Source: Sva-07 sp963741755 (GTDB lineage Bacteria; Actinomycetota; Acidimicrobiia; Acidimicrobiales; Ilumatobacteraceae). Taken from it: 64,000 bases of DNA. The notes beneath the pieces are model-generated. The model made no database searches. It was not told the DNA's origin and saw only the letters and a program-made list of their open reading frames with translations. The position numbers and the translations under genes are program-made. Each line of letters opens with the position of its first letter. Positions within the stretch are counted from its first letter, which is position 1. Shown piece after piece: positions 57,912 through 64,000 of the stretch. The stretch is from NCBI GenBank assembly GCA_963741755.1, contig CAVUJG010000011.1, positions 90,199 through 154,198 of the forward strand, in the 5' to 3' direction.

Positions 57912-59467
57912 TCCGCGGACGCTCCTCGGCCGAGCACCACGGCCTCGTCCGCACCCAACTGCGAACTCGGACCAGTGCGGGTGGGTGACGTCGAGAGCAG
58001 CACCTCGACGTCGCTGCCACCGAGGTCGGCTGGCCACGCCACCGGCCCCGAAGTGAGGTTGACGAGGGTCGTGACGACGTCGGCGTCCAAATGCCGATCG
58101 AACCTGATCGTGGCGCCGTCGATCGGCGCGATGTCCATGCTCCCTCGACGCAGCACAGGGAGCCGGCGACGCAGGTCGAGCAACCGGCGGTACAGCGAGT
58201 GCACCGAGTCGGCGTTGGCGACCTGGAGGTCAGCGGCATGGGTCGCCGCGTTGACCGGGAACGGCAGCCAGGGTCGCGCCGGCCAGCCGTGGCCCGTCTC
58301 CGCGTCGCCGTCGGCGGTCCACGGAATCGGCGCACGGCACCCGTCACGGCCGTCGGGGTCGACGACGCGATCGTCCGGCACCACAGCGTCCTCCAGACCG
58401 AGTTCCTCGCCGGCATACAGGAAGGGCGTCCCGCGGGCGGTCAGTGCCACGACCGCCGCGGCGCGAGCCCGCGCCTCGCTGCCGTAGCGGGAGCGGTGCC
58501 GGACCCGGTCGTGGTTCGACAGGACGAACGTGGGCCACCGCGGTTCGGCGAAGTCGTCCTCCATCTTCGCCAGCGCCTCACCCATGCGATGGGCGTCCCA
58601 CGGCGAGTGCAGCGGACGGAAGTCGAACGACAGGTGCAACTCCGGCGCGTCAGGCGTGCCGACGTACGAGGCGCTTTCACCATCGCGCAACAGGTACACC
58701 TCGCCCACCATCATCGGCTCGTGGTCGTACCCGTCGAGGAGCGACCGGATCCTGCGCAGCAGTTCGTGGCCGAAGGGACGATCGGTGGCGAGCAGCGGGA
58801 ACTTCCAGAAGGGGTCGGGGAGGTCGGGGAGGTCGGTGCCCTTGCCGATCAGGTTGACGACATCGGCCCGGAACCCGTCGACGCCACGGTCGAGCCAGTA
58901 GCGCAGCGTGGCGTGCATCGCCGCCTCCACCTCGGGGTTCGCCCAGTTGAGATCTGGCTGCTCCGCGAGGAACAGGTGCAGGTACGACTGGTCGGTGGCG
59001 GCGTCGTGCGTCCACGCCGGCACCTGCTTGAACATCGCCTGCCAGTTGTTCGGCGGCGACCCGTCGGCCTGCTCGTCCTTCCAGACGTACCAGTCACGCT
59101 TCGGGTTGTCGCGCGACGAACGGGACTCGACGAACCACGGGTGATCGCTCGAGGAATGGTTCGGCACCCAGTCGAGCAGGAGCCGCATGCCCCGGTCGTG
59201 CACGCCGGCGATCAGGTCGTCGAAGTCGGCGTCGGTGCCGAACACCGGGTCGATACCGCAGTAGTCGGCGACGTCGTAGCCGAAGTCGCGCATCGGCGAG
59301 GTGAAGATCGGCGACAACCACAGGGCGTCGACGCCGAGGTCGGCCAGGTAGTCGAGCTTCGAGGTGATGCCGGAGAGGTCGCCGACGCCGTCGCCGTTCG
59401 AGTCGGCGAACGAGCGCGGGTAGATCTGGTAGACGACAGCGTCGCGCCACCACGGAGTTGCGGTCAT
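57893..59467 (-). CDS. GH13 alpha-glucosidase (oligo-1,6-glucosidase-like)
   Basis: 524 residues. Catalytic barrel motifs: WWRDAVVYQIYPRSFADSNG (start), LLLDWVPNHSSSDHPWF (region I), RGVDGFRADVVNLIGKGTDL (region II, nucleophile Asp), MMVGEVYLLRDGE (region III, acid/base Glu) and FVLSNHDRVRHRSRYG (region IV, HD). Hydrolyses alpha-glucosides, probably intracellular (no signal). ATG 59467 overlaps the stop of the PhyH-like gene (ATGA). The 3' end overlaps the ligase gene by 19 bp. Confidence 0.92.
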   Translation of the reverse strand: MTATPWWRDAVVYQIYPRSFADSNGDGVGDLSGITSKLDYLADLGVDALWLSPIFTSPMRDFGYDVADYCGIDPVFGTDADFDDLIAGVHDRGMRLLLDWVPNHSSSDHPWFVESRSSRDNPKRDWYVWKDEQADGSPPNNWQAMFKQVPAWTHDAATDQSYLHLFLAEQPDLNWANPEVEAAMHATLRYWLDRGVDGFRADVVNLIGKGTDLPDLPDPFWKFPLLATDRPFGHELLRRIRSLLDGYDHEPMMVGEVYLLRDGESASYVGTPDAPELHLSFDFRPLHSPWDAHRMGEALAKMEDDFAEPRWPTFVLSNHDRVRHRSRYGSEARARAAAVVALTARGTPFLYAGEELGLEDAVVPDDRVVDPDGRDGCRAPIPWTADGDAETGHGWPARPWLPFPVNAATHAADLQVANADSVHSLYRRLLDLRRRLPVLRRGSMDIAPIDGATIRFDRHLDADVVTTLVNLTSGPVAWPADLGGSDVEVLLSTSPTRTGPSSQLGADEAVVLGRGASADQIRSK

Positions 59468-59904
59468 GCCGCACCGACCAGTGGGTTCAGGTCGCTCGCC
59501 GCGAGTTCACCCGGTTCTGTATTGCGCAGCCAGACGAGCCGGTCGAGTTTCTGTCCGCGGTTGGTCGGCTCGATCACCCGGGCGCCATCGGCGAACCAGA
59601 TCACGGTCATCACCTCTCGATCGTGTGCGGTGTTGTTGGGGTTCGCCCGGTGCAGCGTCCAGCCGAAGTGGAAGCTGGCGTCGCCGGCACGCATGGCCCC
59701 GGACGACATACGGGCGATGTCGGCGCCGAGCGGCCAGTACCACTGGACCTGGTGCCACGGCGGGAGCTCGACCTTGAACGCCGTCGGCAACGCTGCATTG
59801 ACGATGTCGCGGAAACGCGCCACCTCCTCCGGGGCGAGGAGACCGCGCACGGTCACGTGACCGTCTCGCTGGAGTTCCGCTCGTTCTGCGTCCCACTCGG
59901 CCAT
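59464..59904 (-). CDS. Shortened phytanoyl-CoA dioxygenase (PhyH)-like protein
   Basis: 146 residues, about half the usual PhyH length (260-290). The N-terminal helix LQRDGHVTVRGLLAPEEVAR and the C-terminal half GDASFHFGWTLHRANPNNTA, REVMTVIWFADGARV are typical of PhyH, including the distal Fe ligand His and the 2-oxoglutarate Arg. The middle has only PPWHQVQWYWPLG: the HxD iron motif reads HQV (Asp replaced) and the flanking about 110 residues are missing. Probably catalytically dead or a relic, although coupled by ATGA to GH13. Confidence 0.7.
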   Translation of the reverse strand: MAEWDAERAELQRDGHVTVRGLLAPEEVARFRDIVNAALPTAFKVELPPWHQVQWYWPLGADIARMSSGAMRAGDASFHFGWTLHRANPNNTAHDREVMTVIWFADGARVIEPTNRGQKLDRLVWLRNTEPGELAASDLNPLVGAA

Positions 59905-60003
59905 CACGTCAGTCTGCCACTCGACACGCTCCTGAAAAATGCTGGAATTCGTGCCGGGCTCGCAGGTCGCGGCATCTTCGCGGATTGGTAAGGGTGCTGC
60001 GGG

Positions 60004-60654
60004 TCAGACGAACGTGGCGAAGACATCGAGGGGCTCGCGTGCGGTGGTCAGCGAGTTGATCGGCGCTGCGGGGTCGGCGTGGCCGATCGCGACGCCGCAG
60101 AAGATGCGCTCCTCGGGCGGTGCGCCGACGAACTCGCTGACGGCGTGCTCGTAGACGGCCCATGCCTCCTGCGGGCAGGTGTCGAGCCCCGCTTCCTGGG
60201 CGAGCAGCATGAAGGTCTGCAGGAACATGCCGAGGTCCGACCATTGCGGTGGTCCCATGATCCGATCGATGAAGCAGAAGATTGCGGCCGGCGCACCGAA
60301 GAAGTCGAGGTTCTTCGCGAACTGGGCGAGCCGGCCCGCCTTGTCGTCACGCTCGATGCCGAGCGTGGCGTACATGTCCTCGCCGATCTTGAAACGCGAC
60401 GACCGGTACGGCTCGTGCAGTGGCGAGGGATAGATGTCGTACGCGGGCGCCTCGACGGGCCGGTCGGCGAGGAACTCGCGAAAGCGCGTCATCGAGTCGC
60501 CGTTGACGACGTAGATGCGCCACGGCTGCACGTTGCCGCCCGACGGCGATCGCGATGCGGTGGTGAGCAACTCGGCGATCACATCGTTCGAGACGGGGTC
60601 AGGGAGAAAGGCCCGCACGGACTTTCGGGCGTTGACAGCATCGGTCACGTTCAC
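60004..60654 (-). CDS. Nitroreductase family protein
   Basis: 216 residues from GTG 60654 (an upstream ATG at 60705 is possible). FMN-binding signature at the start: NARKSVRAFLPDPVSNDVIA, then SRSPSGGNVQPWRIYVV, and at the end FCGVAIGHADPAAPINSL. WSDLGMFLQTFMLLAQEAGL is the dimer-core helix. Reduces nitro or quinone-like substrates with NAD(P)H. Divergent from the MFS exporter, 90 bp apart; the two could be co-regulated. Confidence 0.87.
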   Translation of the reverse strand: MNVTDAVNARKSVRAFLPDPVSNDVIAELLTTASRSPSGGNVQPWRIYVVNGDSMTRFREFLADRPVEAPAYDIYPSPLHEPYRSSRFKIGEDMYATLGIERDDKAGRLAQFAKNLDFFGAPAAIFCFIDRIMGPPQWSDLGMFLQTFMLLAQEAGLDTCPQEAWAVYEHAVSEFVGAPPEERIFCGVAIGHADPAAPINSLTTAREPLDVFATFV

Positions 60655-60744
60655 CGCCGCAGTCTGGCCGTCGCTGCGGCCCCCGGTCGAACCGAGATGA
60701 TTCAATCATTGGACTTACATCGGATTTCGTGGCAGAGTTCGCCG

Positions 60745-62154
60745 ATGACTGCGATCAGCTCTGCGTCAGCGCCCCCCACCGAGATCTCCCGCGAGGCGAA
60801 GCTGACGCTCGCCGTTGCGTCGTTGGCAGTTCTGGCCGTGTTCCTCGACACGACCGTGCTCTTCGTCGCCTTCCCCGACATCATCGCCACGTTCGACACA
60901 GTGGAACCCGCACAGCTGTCGTGGGTACTGAACGCGTACACCATCGTCTTCGCCGCACTGTTGGTGCCCGCCGGCAAGTTCGCCGACCGGCTCGGCCACA
61001 AACGAGCGTTTCTCGCTGGCTCGGCGCTCTTCACGCTTGCGTCAGTGGCCTGCGGCCTCGCACCGTCCGCGGGGATCCTGATCGCCTTCCGAGTGGTGCA
61101 GGCGGTCGGTGCGGCCACGCTGATCCCGTCGTCGCTCGCGCTCCTGCTGCGAGCGTTCCCGCCCGCCAGGGTGCCATTCGCCGTCGCCATCTGGGGCGCG
61201 AGCGGAGCAGTCGCCGGAGCGTTGGGACCGACGCTCGGAGCGATCCTCGTCGAGACCGCGAGCTGGCGATGGGTCTTCTTCATCAACCTGCCGATCGGAC
61301 TGTTCACCGTGTTCGCCGGGCGTCGAGTCCTCCACGAGTCGAAGGACGAGACGGCGACGATTCCTGCACCGCTCGGCGTCGCGCTGATTGCGCTCGCCGC
61401 CGGGCTCGTCTCGCTCGGCCTGGTGCAGAGCGAGTCGTGGGGCTGGACCGACATCCGAACGATCGGGTGCATTCTGAGCGGCCTGGCCGTGCTGGCCGTG
61501 TTCGTCGCCCATCAGCGATCAACTCCCGCACCGGCGCTCAACATGGAGCTCTTCGCGATCAACAACTTCTCGTGGGGCAACGCGGCAACGTTCGCGTTCG
61601 GCACGGCGTTCACTGCGATGTTCTTCTCGTCGATCCTGTTCCTCACCGAGGTCTGGCAGTACTCGATCCTCCAGGCCGGTTTCGCCGTTGCTCCCGGGCC
61701 GGCGCTCGTCGCCGTGCTCGCGCCGTTCATGGGCAACCTCGCGGGACGCATCGGCCAGCGCCCGCTGCTGCTCTGGGGCGGCGTGGTCTTCGCCGTCGGC
61801 GGCTTCTGGCGCCTGGTGTTCCTCACCGGCACACCGGCCTACGTGGTCGACTACCTCCCATCGATGCTCTTGACCGGCCTCGGTGTCGCCCTGTGCCTGC
61901 CTCAACTCTCGAGCGTTGTCGCCCAGGCGCTGCCGCCGAACCGGCTGGGCGTCGGCGGCGGATCGAACCAGGCGATCCGCCAGTTCGGCGGCACGTTGGG
62001 CGTCGCGCTGACGATCGCATTCGTCGCCTCGTCGGCATCGCTCACCGAAGCACTCTCGAACTTCGATCTCGTGTGGTGGTTGCTGATCGTCGGTGGGCTC
62101 CTCACCACCCTGCTGTCGATCCCGCTCGTCACCCGACGGTCGCCCGTAGCGTGA
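60745..62154 (+). CDS. MFS drug:H+ antiporter, DHA2 (14-helix) type
   Basis: 469 residues. Begins EISREAKLTLAVASLAVLAV and shows the DHA2 motifs: LDTTVLFVAFPDIIATFD in helix 1, GKFADRLGHKRAFLAGSALF (motif A between helices 2 and 3), RVVQAVGAATLIPSSLALLL (motif B) and GALGPTLGAILVETASWRWV with FFINLPIGLF (motif C/D region). Likely exports small hydrophobic compounds. An HxlR regulator starts 36 bp after its stop, in the same direction. Confidence 0.9.
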   Translation: MTAISSASAPPTEISREAKLTLAVASLAVLAVFLDTTVLFVAFPDIIATFDTVEPAQLSWVLNAYTIVFAALLVPAGKFADRLGHKRAFLAGSALFTLASVACGLAPSAGILIAFRVVQAVGAATLIPSSLALLLRAFPPARVPFAVAIWGASGAVAGALGPTLGAILVETASWRWVFFINLPIGLFTVFAGRRVLHESKDETATIPAPLGVALIALAAGLVSLGLVQSESWGWTDIRTIGCILSGLAVLAVFVAHQRSTPAPALNMELFAINNFSWGNAATFAFGTAFTAMFFSSILFLTEVWQYSILQAGFAVAPGPALVAVLAPFMGNLAGRIGQRPLLLWGGVVFAVGGFWRLVFLTGTPAYVVDYLPSMLLTGLGVALCLPQLSSVVAQALPPNRLGVGGGSNQAIRQFGGTLGVALTIAFVASSASLTEALSNFDLVWWLLIVGGLLTTLLSIPLVTRRSPVA

Positions 62155-62190
62155 TCGGATGACGCCGGTGTCCGTAGTGAGGAGCGATCG

Positions 62191-62631
62191 ATGAAGCGAG
62201 CGCCGCTCGGCCACATGAACTGCTCGATCGCCCAGACCCTCGATGTCGTCGGCGATCCCTGGACACTGCTCATCGTGCGCGACGCCCTGTTCGGCACCAC
62301 CCGCTTCGACGACTTCCGACGCAGCCTCGGGATCCCCCGAGCGACGCTCGCATCACGGCTCGAGACGCTCGTCGAGCACGGCGTGATGGAGCGGTGTCGC
62401 TATCAGGAACGACCCGAGCGGTTCGAGTACGTGCTCACCGACAAAGGACGCGACCTGCGCCGAGTGATGATCTCGTTGCTGCAATGGGGAGATCAGTGGT
62501 CCGACCTCGACCCGCCGCCGGTCACACTCGTCGATCTCGACACCGACGACCCGATCGAGCCCACCTACGTCGACCGGCGCACCGGACGGCCGCTCACCGA
62601 ACTCCGGGTCGGTCGGCGATTCAACAGCTGA
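62191..62631 (+). CDS. HxlR family transcriptional regulator
   Basis: 146 residues. HxlR signature MKRAPLGHMNCSIAQTLDVV, GDPWTLLIVRDALFGTTRFD, then the winged helix FRRSLGIPRATLASRLETLV and the wing YQERPERFEYVLTDKGRDL. HxlR proteins sense electrophiles or oxidants with an N-terminal Cys; here Cys11 is in the right place. Immediately downstream of the MFS exporter, which it probably controls. Confidence 0.9.
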   Translation: MKRAPLGHMNCSIAQTLDVVGDPWTLLIVRDALFGTTRFDDFRRSLGIPRATLASRLETLVEHGVMERCRYQERPERFEYVLTDKGRDLRRVMISLLQWGDQWSDLDPPPVTLVDLDTDDPIEPTYVDRRTGRPLTELRVGRRFNS

Positions 62632-62671
62632 CCCATCCGATCCCGCCGTGCGGGTGACATAAGGTCGTCAC

Positions 62672-63988
62672 ATGTCGACGATCAGGGAACTGGCGGAGGA
62701 GCATTGGCAGGGTCGGGGCGAACTGGTGCACACGCACCACCCGGTGCAACCCGTCCACGTCCACCACGACGATGGCACGCACAGTACGGCCAGCGAGGAG
62801 ATCGACGAGGGTCTGCTCACCCTCAAGTCGATTGCGTCGGTCAACGCGCTCGACACCGGCGATGGCCTGGTCATGCTCGATACCGGCGGCGCCTTCGACC
62901 GCCGCACCGTCTACGACGCGGTACGAGGCTGGCGACCGGACGCACCCGTGCGCGCAGCCGTGTACTCGCACCACCACATCGACCACGTGCTCGGCACCGC
63001 ACTGTTCGACGCCGAGGCCGCCGACAAGGGCTGGGAACGACCGGTCGTGTACGCCCACGAGGACCTCCCCGCTCACTTCCGCCGCTACGAGCAGACCGGC
63101 GGTTGGAACACGGCGATCAATCGCCGCCAGTTCGCCATCGATGTTCCCCAGTTCTCGTGGCCGAGCGAATACCGCGACCCCGACGTCACCTACAGCAAGC
63201 ACCTCACGTTCAATCGGGGCGACCTGACGTTCGAATTGCACCACGCCCGCGGCGAGACCGACGACGCCACCTGGACCTGGGTGCCCGAGCGCAAGGTGCT
63301 GCATCCCGGCGACCTGTTCATCTGGGCGCTCCCGAACGCCGGCAATCCGCAGAAGGTCCAGCGCTACCTGTCCGACTGGGGCGCTGCGCTGCGCCAGATG
63401 GCGGCGCTGCGCCCCGAAATCCTGCTCGCCGGGCATGGGCTGCCGATCTTCGGATCCGACCGCATCGTGATGGCGCTCACCGACACCGCCGAGTTGCTCG
63501 AGTCGATCGAGAGCCAGACATTGGCGATCATGAACCAGGGCAAGAGCCTCGACACATGCCTGCACGAGGTGGCCGTACCGGCCCATCTCGCCGACAAGCC
63601 GTACCTGCAGGCCGTATACGACCACCCCCAGTTCCTGATCCGCAACGTGTGGCGCCGATACGGAGGATGGTGGGACGGTGAGCCCGACAACCTGCTGCCT
63701 TCACCGCGTGCGCAGCAGGCAGCCGAGTGGGTCGAACTCGCCGGCGGCGTCGACCGCGTCCTCGTGCGAGCTCAGGAGGTGCTTGCGAACGGCGATGCGC
63801 GCCTGGCCTGTCACCTCGTCGAGTTCGCCGCCCTCGCAGCTCCCGAGAACGCCGACGTCTGGAGCGTTCGCGCCACGGTGTACGCCGCCCATTCGGCGCA
63901 ACACACCTCGTCGATGGCTCGCAACCTGCTCGGCCACGCCGCCTTGGCCAGCGAACAGGGCAAACGCGACCTCGCCGGCGACTACTGA
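62672..63988 (+). CDS. MBL-fold alkyl-sulfatase-like hydrolase
   Basis: 438 residues. Zinc motif AAVYSHHHIDHVLGTALFDA (HHHIDH), further ligands in LHHARGETDDATW, KVLHPGDLFIWALPNAGNPQ and EILLAGHGLPIFG. The C-terminal helical dimerisation/SCP2-like part of SdsA-type alkyl sulfatases follows (VELAGGVDRVLVRAQEVLAN, LVEFAALAAPENADVW). Lacks a signal peptide. The reaction could be sulfate-ester or another ester hydrolysis. Complete, ending 12 bp before the window end. Confidence 0.88.
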   Translation: MSTIRELAEEHWQGRGELVHTHHPVQPVHVHHDDGTHSTASEEIDEGLLTLKSIASVNALDTGDGLVMLDTGGAFDRRTVYDAVRGWRPDAPVRAAVYSHHHIDHVLGTALFDAEAADKGWERPVVYAHEDLPAHFRRYEQTGGWNTAINRRQFAIDVPQFSWPSEYRDPDVTYSKHLTFNRGDLTFELHHARGETDDATWTWVPERKVLHPGDLFIWALPNAGNPQKVQRYLSDWGAALRQMAALRPEILLAGHGLPIFGSDRIVMALTDTAELLESIESQTLAIMNQGKSLDTCLHEVAVPAHLADKPYLQAVYDHPQFLIRNVWRRYGGWWDGEPDNLLPSPRAQQAAEWVELAGGVDRVLVRAQEVLANGDARLACHLVEFAALAAPENADVWSVRATVYAAHSAQHTSSMARNLLGHAALASEQGKRDLAGDY

Positions 63989-64000
63989 CCCCACCGCTCC

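Overview
The window is high-GC DNA from an actinobacterium, most likely a member of the class Acidimicrobiia (Ilumatobacter-like). This placement is an inference. It rests on three LLM-class F420-type oxidoreductases, a large (180 kDa class) NAD-glutamate dehydrogenase, DUF5995 and SCO6745-type proteins, and a secreted protein built from '...DTR/DSR...' repeat modules fused to an arylsulfotransferase domain. There is no CRISPR array and no complete phage or insertion sequence.

Layout. 1-9.7 kb: end of an FtsX-type permease, a lipoprotein hydrolase, class I fumarase, a membrane protein, an enoyl-CoA hydratase/LLM oxidoreductase pair, an acyl-CoA synthetase, a DUF5995 protein and a translationally coupled SelW/Rdx gene with an in-frame TGA in its CxxC motif (candidate selenoprotein). 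9.7-14.7 kb: a run of small envelope or PH-like proteins of unknown role, an ABC-F ATPase and an SGNH-like lipoprotein. 14.7-20.3 kb: MscL, an SDR, an LLM enzyme, a thioesterase and a large beta-propeller lipoprotein. 20.3-25.7 kb: a badly frameshifted secreted arylsulfotransferase, glutaminyl-tRNA synthetase and a SCO6745 protein. 25.9-37 kb: a TetR gene coupled to a ferredoxin/metallo-beta-lactamase fusion, a PQQ-type lipoprotein, an ASCH protein, an M28 peptidase, a TetR/LLM divergon and two lipoproteins. 37-44 kb: an ECF sigma/anti-sigma pair, a MarR/VOC divergon, then decayed genes ending in a truncated tyrosine recombinase that abuts the 3' end of tRNA-Glu. This looks like the edge of an old tRNA-integrated island. 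44-51.4 kb: tRNA-Glu, tRNA-Gln, YdcF, glutamyl-tRNA synthetase and NAD-glutamate dehydrogenase, all on the minus strand, a glutamate-centred cluster. 51.5-64 kb: a VIT1-like transporter, DUF2237, a spermidine-synthase-like membrane protein, cytochrome c, M14 carboxypeptidase, haloalkane dehalogenase, a glutamine-synthetase-like ligase, GH13 glucosidase, a shrunken PhyH protein, nitroreductase, an MFS exporter, an HxlR regulator and an MBL-fold hydrolase.

Two features cut across the window. First, about fourteen genes are split by single-base insertions or deletions. These cluster at 1-14.7, 20.3-23.2 and 37-44 kb, and none was seen from 44.4 kb to the end. Many hit conserved enzymes, so assembly error is likely for those; the 41-44 kb set looks like real decay. 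I give such genes their full extent and state where the frame changes. Second, two families of dispersed palindromes occur: 38-bp elements in pairs with a constant 23-bp spacer, and a 33-bp element found once alone and once as an abutting inverted pair whose ends form the stop codons of both convergent genes.
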